This document shows positions 7,962 to 16,546 of a stretch of 64,000 nucleotides of DNA, one piece after another. The notes beneath the pieces were generated by a model. It saw nothing but the letters and a program-made list of their open reading frames with translations. It did not search any database and was not told the origin of the DNA. The DNA is from Halogranum rubrum (GTDB taxonomy: Archaea > Halobacteriota > Halobacteria > Halobacteriales > Haloferacaceae): the NCBI RefSeq assembly GCF_900114455.1, contig NZ_FOTC01000001.1, positions 62,001-126,000 of the forward strand. Direction: 5' to 3'. How positions within the stretch are numbered: position 1 is the stretch's first letter; every line of letters begins with the position of its first letter. The position numbers were made by a program, and so were the translations under genes.

Positions 7962-7969
7962 TTTATATC
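7962..7969 (+). promoter_or_regulatory. TATA box of aconitase gene
   Basis: TTTATATC lies about 29 bp before the aconitase ATG at 7995. This is the spacing expected for an archaeal core promoter giving a transcript with almost no leader. Confidence 0.65.
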
Positions 7970-7994
7970 CGCCGAGGAACGACCAACGGACGTT

Positions 7995-9971
7995 ATGGGA
8001 CAGACGCTCACAGAGAAAATCCTTGACGACCACCTCGTCGAAGGTGACCTCACGCCGGGTGAGGAAATCGGTATCGAGATCGACCAGGTCCTCGCGCAGG
8101 ACACGACCGGGACGATGGTCTGGCTCCAGTTCGAGGCACTCGACCTCGACGAGGTCCAGACGGAACTCGCCGCACAGTACTGTGACCACCAGACGTACCA
8201 GTTCGACTTCAAGAACACGGACGACCACCGCTTCCTCCGCTCGGCGGCCGGCACGTACGGTGCGTACTTCTCCCGCCCGGGCAACGGTATCTGTCACAAC
8301 GTCCACAAGGAGAACTTCGCCGCACCCGGCAAGACGCTGCTCGGGTCGGACTCCCACACGCCGACGCCCGGTGGCCTCGGCGAACTCGCAATCGGTGCGG
8401 GTGGTCTCGACATCGCCGTCGCCATGGGTGGCGGCGCGTACTACGTCGAGATGCCGGAAGTCGTCAACGTCAAACTCGAAGGCGAACTCCCCGAGTGGGC
8501 GACCGCGAAGGACATCGTCCTCGAGATGCTCCGTCGCCTCAGCGTGAAGGGCGGCGTCGGCAAAGTGTTCGAGTACACCGGTGAAGGTGCCGCCTCGCTC
8601 ACCGTCCCCGAGCGCACCACCATCACCAACATGGGTACCGAACTCGGCGCCACGTCCTCCATCTTCGAGACCGACGAGCAGACCAAAGACTACCTCGAAC
8701 GGCAGGGCCGCGGCGACGAATACGTCGAACTCACCGCCGACGAGGACGCCGAGTACGCCGACGAAGTCGTCATCGACCTCGCCGACCTCGAACCGCTCAT
8801 CGCCAAGCCGTCGATGCCGGACAACATCGTCCCCGTCCGCGAAGTCGCCGGCGAGAAAGTCGAACAGGTCATCGTCGGTTCCTGTACCAACGGCGGCTAC
8901 GAGGACGTCCTCCCGGCCGCGAAGATGGTCAAGGGCCGCGAAATCGCAAAGCACATCGAGATGATCGTCGCACCCGGTTCCAAACAGGCCGGCGAACTCC
9001 TCGCCCGTCAGGGCTGGACCGCCGAGATGATGGCCGCAGGCGTCAACGTCTCCGAAGCGACGTGTGGGCCGTGTATCGGTATCGGTCACGTCCCCGCCTC
9101 GGACTCCGTCTCGCTGCGTACCTTCAACCGCAACTTCGAGGGTCGCTCCGGTATCGAGGACGACTCCGTCTTCCTCTGCTCGCCGGAAGTCGCCGCCGCC
9201 GCCGCCCTCAAGGGCGAAATCGTCGACCCGCGTGACCTCGCCGACGAACTCGGTGACCTCGACGCACCCGGCATCGAGCTCCCCGACAAGTACGACGGCT
9301 CGAAGTCCGACATCATCACGCCCGACGAGGCAATCGACGACGAACTCATCAAGGGTCCGAACATCGGGAACGTCCCCCTGAAGGACGAACTCGCCGCCGA
9401 CATCGAAGGCGAGACGCTCCTCCACATGGAGGACAACATCACGACCGACCACATCATCCCGGCCACGTCGGACATCCTGAAGTTCCGCTCGAACATCGAG
9501 CGCCTCTCGGAGTTCACGCTCTCGCGTGTCGACGACAGCTTCGCACAGCGCGCGAAAGACGCCGACGGTGGCGTCCTCGTCGCGGGCGAGAACTACGGCC
9601 AGGGTTCCTCGCGCGAACACGCCGCGATGTGTCCGATGTATCTCGGCATCGAGGCCGTCTTCGCACAGTCGTTCGCCCGCATCCACAAGGCGAACCTGTT
9701 CAACTTCGGTATCGTCCCCCTCACCATCGACGAGGAGACGTACGAGAAGATCGAGCAGGGCGACGACATCGCAATCGTCGACGACGTCGCCGAGGCTGTC
9801 AGATCCGGTGACGAGGAGTTCACCATCCGCGTCAACGACGACTGGGAAGCCACGGCGAACCTGAAGGCCTCCGAGCGCGAGCGCAAGATTCTCGCCGCCG
9901 GTGGCAAGCTCTCGTGGACGAAGCAGCAGTACGAAGAAGGCTCGGGCGGCGCTGCCCCTGCAGACGACTAA
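7995..9971 (+). CDS. acn: Aconitate hydratase
   Basis: A 658-residue aconitase converting citrate to isocitrate in the TCA cycle, with a 4Fe-4S cluster. Visible features: GSDSHTPTPGGLGELAIGAGG near the substrate site, the cluster cysteines in GSCTNGGYED and CGPCIGIGHVP, and a C-terminal swivel domain with YGQGSSREHAA. I chose ATG 7995 (MGQTLTEK) over the upstream in-frame start at 7941, since homologues begin there and TTTATATC at 7962-7969 sets a leaderless start. It is monocistronic, with a poly-T tract after the stop. Confidence 0.95.
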   Translation: MGQTLTEKILDDHLVEGDLTPGEEIGIEIDQVLAQDTTGTMVWLQFEALDLDEVQTELAAQYCDHQTYQFDFKNTDDHRFLRSAAGTYGAYFSRPGNGICHNVHKENFAAPGKTLLGSDSHTPTPGGLGELAIGAGGLDIAVAMGGGAYYVEMPEVVNVKLEGELPEWATAKDIVLEMLRRLSVKGGVGKVFEYTGEGAASLTVPERTTITNMGTELGATSSIFETDEQTKDYLERQGRGDEYVELTADEDAEYADEVVIDLADLEPLIAKPSMPDNIVPVREVAGEKVEQVIVGSCTNGGYEDVLPAAKMVKGREIAKHIEMIVAPGSKQAGELLARQGWTAEMMAAGVNVSEATCGPCIGIGHVPASDSVSLRTFNRNFEGRSGIEDDSVFLCSPEVAAAAALKGEIVDPRDLADELGDLDAPGIELPDKYDGSKSDIITPDEAIDDELIKGPNIGNVPLKDELAADIEGETLLHMEDNITTDHIIPATSDILKFRSNIERLSEFTLSRVDDSFAQRAKDADGGVLVAGENYGQGSSREHAAMCPMYLGIEAVFAQSFARIHKANLFNFGIVPLTIDEETYEKIEQGDDIAIVDDVAEAVRSGDEEFTIRVNDDWEATANLKASERERKILAAGGKLSWTKQQYEEGSGGAAPADD

Positions 9972-10399
9972 GCTTCACCACCCACCAACCGTCCCATTTT
10001 TTCGGTGTCTCGCTCCCAGCGTGAGCGTTCGCTCCCTCTCCCGTTCGTAGTTTGCGCTCTCGGGACTCTCTCAATCGTCTGCTGGCCGCCCGCGACGAAG
10101 CTGCGACAGATTGAGGTCTGTCGAAGCGGCGTGTCGACGGCGTCGGCCTCCGTCTCCGAGGAGCGGTCGTGACCCTCTGCAACGACGACACCGTCCGTCA
10201 CCTTCCGGCGGCGATGTGCCAGCGAGAAATCGCCGTCTCGTACTCGTGGAGGACGTCGCGTACCCGAGCGCGGAGTTCGTCGTCGGCGATAGGGACGTCG
10301 AGTCGTACTCACGCAATTCTACGGGCCGGTGGAGAGTAGCGCCACCTCCCCTGGAGACTGGCCGGACGGCTTTTAGCGGTGAAGTGCCAACGTCGGGCC
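9972..10399. other. Intergenic region with no clear gene
   Basis: Apart from the T tract at 9997-10002, about 400 bp lack a convincing gene. On the minus strand, 10198-10309 encodes a protein-like segment (LDVPIADDELRARVRDVL, then ISRWHIAAGR and a stop), but it has no start codon and a stop immediately upstream. It may be a gene remnant. A TTTTA box near 10375 serves the next gene. Confidence 0.5.
9997..10002 (+). terminator. Poly-T terminator after aconitase
   Basis: A run of six T residues lies 26 bp after the aconitase stop codon. Archaeal RNA polymerase commonly stops at short T tracts, and no stable hairpin is needed. Confidence 0.45.
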
Positions 10400-10915
10400 G
10401 TGACGACCCCTCCCGCGGGTAGCCAGCCACTCTCCCTCCGGCAGGTCGAGCGCGCGGACCTGCTGGACGTCTTTCGCATCGAGAAGCAGTGCTTCTCCCA
10501 ACCGTGGCCCTACGCTGCTTTCGAGCAGTTTCTCGGCGAATCGGGGTTCATGCTCGCCGAACGCGACGATGTCGTCGTCGGCTACGTCGTCGCCGACGTC
10601 ATTCCGAACTACGGCCGCGACATCGGCCACATCAAGGACCTCGCGGTCCGCCCCGAGTCTCGTGGACAGGGAGTCGGCCGTTCCCTCCTCGAACGGGCGC
10701 TCACCACGCTCTTCGTCGACAGCACGGCGCTCGTCAAACTCGAAGTGCGTGAGAGCAACGACCCGGCGCTCGACCTCTATCGCGACGTGGGGTTCGAACC
10801 GATGCGTCGCGTCCCTCGCTACTACGACGACGGCGAGGCGGCGCTCGTGATGGTGCTGGACCTCGACGGCTGGGCGACTGGCGACCCCGCCAGTCCGGAC
10901 ATCGACGACGAGTAG
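10400..10915 (+). CDS. rimI: Ribosomal protein S18 alanine N-acetyltransferase-like (RimI)
   Basis: A 171-residue GNAT-fold acetyltransferase that moves an acetyl group from acetyl-CoA to protein N-termini. The acetyl-CoA loop reads RPESRGQGVGRSLL (R/Q-x-x-G-x-G type). The conserved IEKQCFSQPWP near the N-terminus and the NDPALDLYRDVGFEP motif are typical of archaeal RimI/Ard1. The start is GTG 10400, about 27 bp after a TTTTA box, giving a leaderless transcript; an ATG at 10379 would lie too close to that box. It is followed by the DUF5810/DUF5809 pair. Confidence 0.85.
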   Translation: MTTPPAGSQPLSLRQVERADLLDVFRIEKQCFSQPWPYAAFEQFLGESGFMLAERDDVVVGYVVADVIPNYGRDIGHIKDLAVRPESRGQGVGRSLLERALTTLFVDSTALVKLEVRESNDPALDLYRDVGFEPMRRVPRYYDDGEAALVMVLDLDGWATGDPASPDIDDE

Positions 10916-10958
10916 CGGAGAGTAGTGCCCTTTTGTCCATCGACGCCGAACGGGCGGT

Positions 10959-11402
10959 ATGGGATACGCCTGTCCGGTCTGTGACGTGCCACAGCGCGAC
11001 GGAAAGCATCTCGCGAACCATCTGGCGTTCACCGCCTTGCTCCGCCACGAGGACCACGAGACGTGGCTGGACGACCACGTCGACGACTGGAGCGAGATGA
11101 ACGCCCCCGAACTCGCCGACCACGTCGTCGACCACGCCGACGAACACGACTTCGAGTCTGTCTTCGAGGACACGACCGACGACCACGACCACGCTCACGA
11201 ACACGCCGGACACGGAGGCGGGGGAAGTCCGGCCATCCGACAGGAGGGAAACCTCGACGGCGAGGCCCAGCAGGTCCTCCGCGAAGCGCAGGAACTCACC
11301 CAACAGATGATGGAGGGCGACGGCGAGGACGCCGACGAGTCGACGCCGAGCGACGACGTTGCAGTCGACGACACCGACGACACCGACGACGCCGAGGAGT
11401 AG
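10959..11402 (+). CDS. DUF5810 zinc-finger-like protein
   Basis: A 147-residue protein with an N-terminal zinc-finger-like motif CPVCDVPQRDGKHLANHLAFT (two Cys, two His), then a long acidic and His-rich linker (HDHAHEHAGH) and a helix with AQQVLREAQELTQQMM. It ends in an Asp/Glu tail. Haloarchaea carry such genes next to DUF5809 genes. DNA or protein binding is possible but unproven. It lies 43 bp after rimI on the same strand. Confidence 0.75.
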   Translation: MGYACPVCDVPQRDGKHLANHLAFTALLRHEDHETWLDDHVDDWSEMNAPELADHVVDHADEHDFESVFEDTTDDHDHAHEHAGHGGGGSPAIRQEGNLDGEAQQVLREAQELTQQMMEGDGEDADESTPSDDVAVDDTDDTDDAEE

Positions 11403-11454
11403 CCCGAACCGAGAGACGGAAAGGTGTAAGCGTCGGGCGAGCGATGCCACGAAC

Positions 11455-11877
11455 ATGGAGACCGAAGGCGTCTACGCACCCGAGACGGTCGACGAGGCGA
11501 GCGCCGCCTACGAGGACGCTGGCCCGGCCGCACAGGTCGTCGTCCGCGAGACGGTGAAGGCGATGGCGTTCGACCGCGAGGAGTACCGCGAACGCGTGAC
11601 GAGCGACGTCGTCGAGACGGCTCGCGATGCGCTGTTCGCCTCGCTTCTGGAAGTCTCGGTCGGCACACGCGCCGAGTTCGACGAGTGGTGTGAAGAGCAC
11701 TCCGAGTACGAGGTCCACGAGACGGGAAGCGAGAACGTCGACAGCGTCGTCTGGCACGCCGCACCGTTTTCGGAGACTGCAGTCGCGGCGACGTACCAGA
11801 ACGAGCGCGACGCCGCCGTGGGAACGCTCCGCCGGCAGGCGTTCGGACGGATTTATCGGCCCGTGTTCGAGGAGTGA
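11455..11877 (+). CDS. DUF5809 family protein
   Basis: A 140-residue soluble acidic protein starting at METEGVYAP. Features include a helix with VVRETVKAMAFDREEYRERV, a WCEEHSEYEV segment and a VVWHAAPFSE strand. It is paired with the DUF5810 gene upstream (52 bp apart). The role is unknown; the conserved pairing suggests a shared function. ATG 11455 was chosen over an in-frame start at 11359, which reads through the end of the upstream gene. Confidence 0.75.
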   Translation: METEGVYAPETVDEASAAYEDAGPAAQVVVRETVKAMAFDREEYRERVTSDVVETARDALFASLLEVSVGTRAEFDEWCEEHSEYEVHETGSENVDSVVWHAAPFSETAVAATYQNERDAAVGTLRRQAFGRIYRPVFEE

Positions 11878-12044
11878 GGTATCCACCTGCGGTCTTTTCT
11901 CGGACGTCGAGTAGTCGGGCTATGGCTGCGCAGTAGTCTGCTGTCGGAGCCGTCTCGTTCACCGTGCTGTACCACCGCCACCGCACAGACCCAGTGTTAC
12001 TCGCGGGTCGAAACCACCATACGACTCGCTTCCTTACCTCCTCT

Positions 12045-12446
12045 GTGCGCCGCGTAACCCGCAACTTCCTCGTCGGTGTCGGCCTCGTCGTCGTCGCTCT
12101 CCTCGCACTCGGGGCGCTCCCGAGTTACCTTGGAACCGGTGACCCGTACTACCTGACCGCCGAGACGACGAACGTGACGGACTCAGCGAACTCGACGGTC
12201 GAAGCTGTCGACGTCAGCAACGTCTCGGCACGGCGCTACCCCTACTTGCTCGGAGCACTCGAAGACGGACAGTCGGACGGCTACCAGAAGGGGCCGTTCG
12301 GTCTGAAGACGGCGTTCACACACTCACCGTTCGACGAGTACGACTCGCTCGTGGTGCAGAACCCCGACGCGAGGGTGGACGATGAAGATGCCGTCCTCGT
12401 GGAGTATAAGGGCCAGCGCTACCGTGTGAGAGTCGTCCAACCATGA
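12045..12446 (+). CDS. Membrane-anchored hypothetical protein
   Basis: A 133-residue protein from GTG 12045, with a basic N-terminus (RRVTRNF), one hydrophobic span at residues 8-27 (LVGVGLVVVALLALGALP) and an outside domain rich in Thr/Asn/Asp. The C-terminal part (YLLGALEDGQ, GLKTAFTHSPFDEYD, YKGQRYRVRVV) looks like a small beta fold. Function unknown. Its last 4 bp overlap the Nudix gene, so the two are probably translated together. Confidence 0.65.
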   Translation: MRRVTRNFLVGVGLVVVALLALGALPSYLGTGDPYYLTAETTNVTDSANSTVEAVDVSNVSARRYPYLLGALEDGQSDGYQKGPFGLKTAFTHSPFDEYDSLVVQNPDARVDDEDAVLVEYKGQRYRVRVVQP

Positions 12447-13012
12447 GCAGACATCCCGACGGCCGCCGACACGAATCGCTCTCCGACCCCGAATGGCCCG
12501 TCATCGACTCAGAAGTCGAGTACGAGACGGAGTGGTTCACCGGCGGCTACGACCTCGTCGAACAACCCGACGGCGGTCAGAAGAAGTACTACTGGGCCGA
12601 ACTCGCCACCGCCGTCGTCGTCGTCGCCGTCACCGACGGCCAGGTGCTCTTCGTCGAACAGTACCGACCGACCATCCGCGAGACGCAACTCGAACTCCCC
12701 GCCGGTATCGTCGAGGGCGGTGAGTCCTTCACCACCGCCGCCGCTCGCGAACTCGAAGAAGAGACCGGGTTCGAACCGACGAGCACCTCGCTGATTCAGG
12801 ACTTCTGGTGCTCCACTGGCCTGCTTCGGCACCGTCGCGGGTTCGTCTTCGCGGAGGGTCTCGAACTCGGCGAGCGCCAACTCGACTCCAACGAGTTCCT
12901 CACGCCGAAGGCGATTCCCGTCGACGACGCACTCGACGTCGCCCGCGAGTCGCCGACCAACGACGCGACGGTCGAAGGCATCCTCCTCGCACGCGACGAG
13001 GGGTTGCTGTAG
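12443..13012 (+). CDS. Nudix hydrolase (ADP-ribose pyrophosphatase type)
   Basis: A 189-residue Nudix enzyme. The box is canonical (G-x5-E-x7-REUxEExGU) at about residues 88-110: GIVEGGE, then ARELEEETGF. Before it, EQYRPTIRETQLELPAG matches ADP-ribose pyrophosphatases, which cut ADP-ribose to AMP and ribose 5-phosphate. The start codon ATG 12443 overlaps the previous gene by 4 bp (ATGA), a sign of translational coupling. Confidence 0.88.
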   Translation: MSRHPDGRRHESLSDPEWPVIDSEVEYETEWFTGGYDLVEQPDGGQKKYYWAELATAVVVVAVTDGQVLFVEQYRPTIRETQLELPAGIVEGGESFTTAAARELEEETGFEPTSTSLIQDFWCSTGLLRHRRGFVFAEGLELGERQLDSNEFLTPKAIPVDDALDVARESPTNDATVEGILLARDEGLL

Positions 13013-13066
13013 GCGGGACGTCGAGACAGACGAGTCACTTATCCTCCTCGGTCGTTTGGTCACACT

Positions 13067-13426
13067 ATGGACGGCGAAATCTCCACTGCGGAGGTCGAAG
13101 CACTCCTCGACAGCGACACACCACCCCGCATCGTCGACATCCGACAACCGGTCTCGTTCTCCAGAGGACACATCCCCGGCAGCGAGAACATCCCGTTCAA
13201 CGAACTGCCGAGCAAGGTCGCCTCGTTGGAGGGCGCAGACCGTATCGTCACCGTCTGCCCGCACGGACAGGCCAGCGTGCAGGCCGCCCGCCTCATCAAG
13301 TCCTACGAGGGGACGGGCGACGCCCGCGTCGAGAGCATGGCCGGCGGCCTCGACGCGTGGGAAGGTGACCTCGAAGCCGACGTGGAAGAAGCGACGGCCG
13401 ACGAAGGTCCCGACGCCCCGTTCTGA
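13067..13426 (+). CDS. Rhodanese-like domain protein
   Basis: A 119-residue single rhodanese domain (sulfur transfer through a cysteine persulfide). The start has IVDIRQPVSFSRGHIPGSENIP, the typical CH2A-like motif. The active-site loop is CPHGQAS with the catalytic Cys at residue 64, followed by AARLI and a GGLDAWEG segment near the end. It is cytosolic. It follows the Nudix gene by 54 bp on the same strand. Confidence 0.88.
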   Translation: MDGEISTAEVEALLDSDTPPRIVDIRQPVSFSRGHIPGSENIPFNELPSKVASLEGADRIVTVCPHGQASVQAARLIKSYEGTGDARVESMAGGLDAWEGDLEADVEEATADEGPDAPF

Positions 13427-13709
13427 GACGTTCGGCGCGCTCTTCTATCGTTGACTACTCGTCACGCTTAGCGAAACTCGTCGTACTTTTCGACGTCACG
13501 AGTTTACTACCTCTCGAAATCGACGTGCCGAACTCAGCGCGCATCTACAGCAAAGTGGCAATCAGATATGTAAATATTATTATAACGATTAAAGACATAT
13601 CATGAATAACTATCGTTGAAGTGCGGGATATGAAGCCCCTAACTAGAAATATCCTCAATATACTTACTACGGCCCCAGCCAATGTAGGTAATAGTGGACG
13701 ACTCCACAT

Positions 13710-13798
13710 GAAAGGGTCGCTCAGTCTGGCCAGAGCGCCCACCATCGTGGTGGGTGGCCTGAAATATGGCTACGGTGGTTCAAATCCACCCCCTTTCG
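13710..13798 (+). tRNA. Unusual class II-like tRNA or tRNA pseudogene
   Basis: Acceptor GAAAGGG (13710-13716) pairs fully with CCCTTTC (13791-13797), with discriminator G13798. The D-stem GCTC/GAGC and T-stem GGTGG/CCACC around TTCAAAT are intact. A 19-nt variable region can form a 5-bp arm (TGGCC/GGCTA, one G-U), as in Leu/Ser tRNAs. The anticodon stem CCCAC/GTGGG is followed by the loop CATCGTG. Position 33 is A instead of the invariant U, and two further pairs could close the loop to a TCG triloop. By position the anticodon would read TCG (Arg), but the loop is abnormal. Probably a degenerate or element-borne tRNA. Confidence 0.6.
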
Positions 13799-13854
13799 TT
13801 CATCTTTTCTGGGCTACTAAGACACATAGTCCCTAACTACGTTAGTGATACAGT

Positions 13855-13872
13855 CACCCTCTATATTCAGCA
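13855..13872 (+). repeat. Dispersed motif, copy 1
   Basis: CACCCTCTATATTCAGCA. The same 18 bp occur exactly, in reverse orientation, at 41363-41380. Shorter variants are at 42040-42051 and 42695-42708. All copies lie in non-coding accessory DNA. Confidence 0.6.
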
Positions 13873-13933
13873 AGCCCATTCTGACGACGCGGATAGATAA
13901 CCGAGACGACTGTCCCAACCCTTCTGCTCAACC

Positions 13934-16042
13934 CTACTTCTTTCGCATCTTCGCTGCCCGCACCCCACAAACGGCGAGCACACCCACGACGACCAGTGCA
14001 CACAGCGCCACGAGCGGCCCGAACCCCGGCGTCGTCGTCGACGTCTGCTCGTCACTCGATTCGGTCGCCGTCCCCGCCGCTTTTGCGGGGACGACGTCGA
14101 CGAGTACCGTCGTCGAACCCCCCGCCCCGAGTCGGTGTGTGCCCGTCGTCGTTGGCGTGACCGTCGCCGACACCGTCGTCTCCTCGCCAGCGTCGAGCAC
14201 CACCTCCTCGCGGGCGACGACGTCGCCGTCGAGTGTGAACTCGACTGTCCGTACACCTGGTCGCGACTCGGCGTTTTCGACCGTCGCCGTCACGGCGATT
14301 GGGTCGCCCGCGGCCACGCGGACTGGTGTCGCCGAGAGACTCGTGACCGACAACTGCGCCGGAGAGCGGACGAAGACGGTGAACTCCTCCCCGTCGACAC
14401 TGAGGACGTAGGTCCCCGGCGTCTCGAACGTCCGCGTGAGCGTCTCGATGGTCGACTCACCCGAGTCGAGCCGACCGGTGAACTGCTCGATGGTATCGTT
14501 TTCGTCCGTCCGGACGACCACGTCGTACTGCCCCGGCGCGCCGCCATCGTTCGTCACTCGGACAGGGAGTTCGAGCGTCTCGTTCGTCACGAGGACGATA
14601 CCGCCCAGTTCGGTGTCGGTCGTAGTTCGGTACGGTCCGCTCACGCGTGTCGGTGTCGCCTCGCTGATACTGAATCGGCTATCGAAGTGCGCGGGAAACG
14701 ACCCGAACGCCTCGACGTGTTCCGCACGCGTCCACGTCGACGGTGCGTCCGTCGTCGTCGCGTACGCCTCGCCGTCGGTCGCGACCGACCCGTTGCCTGC
14801 GTCGGCGACGAACGTCCAGAACGCTTCGGCGGTGAGCGTCCCCTCGTGGTCGTTCATCTCGGTGAACACCGTCTCGAACGAGGCGTCGCCGTCCGAGGCG
14901 GCCCTGATACGGTAGTCGAGCGACCCGACGACGAGTCCGCCCTTGTGGTAGTGGCCCTGTCGCCCCCACGTCGACGGGTTCGAGAGCACCGTCTCCGCGT
15001 AGGGAGGTCTGGACCCGACGGCGAGCCACGACGCGAACTCGTCGTAGCCGATGTGGCCCTGTTGGAGCGTGAGCAGCGCGGCGTAGTACGTTGCGCTCCC
15101 TTCGGTCACCCAGCGCACCTCTCTCGTCGGCTGGTAGGACTGTCGACTGTGAACGTACTCGTGAAGCCAGACGTTGTTCGGTGTCGCCAGCGGTTCGCTC
15201 GCTTGCACCCAGATATCCGATTCGCCGGTGTGGAGCCCGCGAACACCCCACTCGACGCCGTCCGTTGGGGCGGCGATGACGAGCACTCGGTCGTCACGAG
15301 CGCCGACGCGAAGCCGTTCGGACGCGTCGGCGTAACTGTCGAGAATCGCCGACGGTTCGACCGCCAACTCGGCGGCGTCGGGGACGACGAGTCGGAACTG
15401 CTGGCCGTTCGATTTCCGTCGGTGGTCGGTGTACTCGCCGAGGAAGACGAGTTGCTCGCCGACGACACCGTCGCCGTCGACGGCCGTCGACTGCGTGAGT
15501 TCGACCTCGCTTCCGTGCCACGTCCAGCGCGTCCCGGTCGAGGGACGGCGAAAGAGCGCCCACGGCCCGGTGTCGGCAAAGAGCGTGGTTCCGTCGCTGG
15601 CGAGTGGGAGTCGGCCGGCCGTCGTCTCGTTTACCGCGAGACGATAGGTGAGCGACGGTTCGTCGGTACTCTCCGTCCACGTGTAGCGGTCTCCCGTCGA
15701 GGGGTCGAACCCGTCTGTCGAGACGACCGTCGCGTTCGACGGAACCCGTGTCTCGACGTCGACGACGCGACTCGGTACGTCGTAGTCGAGCGTCACGAGA
15801 ACCTCTCCAGGTCGTGTGGGCGTGAGGTGGAACGTCGTCGTCTGGGCGAGACTGTCGGTCGCTGCCGCGGCGTCTGTCGACACCAGCGCGTTCCGACCGT
15901 CGTCTCCTGCGTCTCCGGCGTCGACTGTGGTCGACGCACTCGCCGCTGTGCTCGTCGCCGACGGTGTACTGCCGGCGACCGGTACGACGGCACCTGTCAG
16001 TACCGAGAGCGTGAGCAGGAGGGCGACGACGGCACGAACCAT
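13934..16042 (-). CDS. Secreted metalloprotease-like protein with PGF-CTERM anchor
   Basis: A 702-residue exported protein. Residues 1-24 are a signal peptide. A gluzincin-like domain holds HEYVH (near residue 294), the HExxH zinc motif, followed by WVTEGSATYYA supplying a likely third ligand Glu. The C-terminal third has two Ig-like/CARDB-type segments (NETLELPVRVTNDGG and AAGDPIAVTATVENAES). It ends with a Thr-rich linker, TPGFGP, a hydrophobic span and a basic tail, matching PGF-CTERM signals processed by archaeosortase A in haloarchaea. So it is probably a cell-surface peptidase; the substrate is unknown. Confidence 0.75.
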   Translation of the reverse strand: MVRAVVALLLTLSVLTGAVVPVAGSTPSATSTAASASTTVDAGDAGDDGRNALVSTDAAAATDSLAQTTTFHLTPTRPGEVLVTLDYDVPSRVVDVETRVPSNATVVSTDGFDPSTGDRYTWTESTDEPSLTYRLAVNETTAGRLPLASDGTTLFADTGPWALFRRPSTGTRWTWHGSEVELTQSTAVDGDGVVGEQLVFLGEYTDHRRKSNGQQFRLVVPDAAELAVEPSAILDSYADASERLRVGARDDRVLVIAAPTDGVEWGVRGLHTGESDIWVQASEPLATPNNVWLHEYVHSRQSYQPTREVRWVTEGSATYYAALLTLQQGHIGYDEFASWLAVGSRPPYAETVLSNPSTWGRQGHYHKGGLVVGSLDYRIRAASDGDASFETVFTEMNDHEGTLTAEAFWTFVADAGNGSVATDGEAYATTTDAPSTWTRAEHVEAFGSFPAHFDSRFSISEATPTRVSGPYRTTTDTELGGIVLVTNETLELPVRVTNDGGAPGQYDVVVRTDENDTIEQFTGRLDSGESTIETLTRTFETPGTYVLSVDGEEFTVFVRSPAQLSVTSLSATPVRVAAGDPIAVTATVENAESRPGVRTVEFTLDGDVVAREEVVLDAGEETTVSATVTPTTTGTHRLGAGGSTTVLVDVVPAKAAGTATESSDEQTSTTTPGFGPLVALCALVVVGVLAVCGVRAAKMRKK

Positions 16043-16164
16043 GTACGTAGTCGACGTTAGCCCGGTCGGCTAATGACCGTTTTCCTCGGAGAGAGCGCCG
16101 CCGCTCGGGAGTCGTGGTACGTCTCAAAAAACACTAAACTCGACGTGCCGATGCTACAGAACGG

Positions 16165-16470
<306 letters not shown>

Positions 16471-16546
16471 CTACACGATGGGGATATTAAACAGTATCGG
16501 GACCTCGCACGGCCCTGGAAAACCGGTTTACGGGGACTATTCGGCT

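Larger units (their letters stand above)
13427..13933. other. AT-rich island with tRNA-like element
   Basis: About 500 bp without protein genes. From about 13550 to 13700 the sequence turns AT-rich (for example AAATATTATTATAAC), unlike the rest of the window. It contains the tRNA-like structure at 13710-13798 and, at 13855-13872, one copy of a motif (CACCCTCTATATTCAGCA) that recurs in the island near 41-42.7 kb. This looks like a scar of a mobile element. Confidence 0.6.

Noticed and set aside
7887-9686. Long minus-strand ORF of 599 codons
   Set aside because: Antisense to aconitase, which has clear motifs; the translation is Asp/Val/Arg-rich shadow.
10198-10309. Protein-like segment on the minus strand after aconitase
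   Set aside because: It reads plausibly but has no start codon and is closed upstream by a stop. Listed only as a possible remnant.
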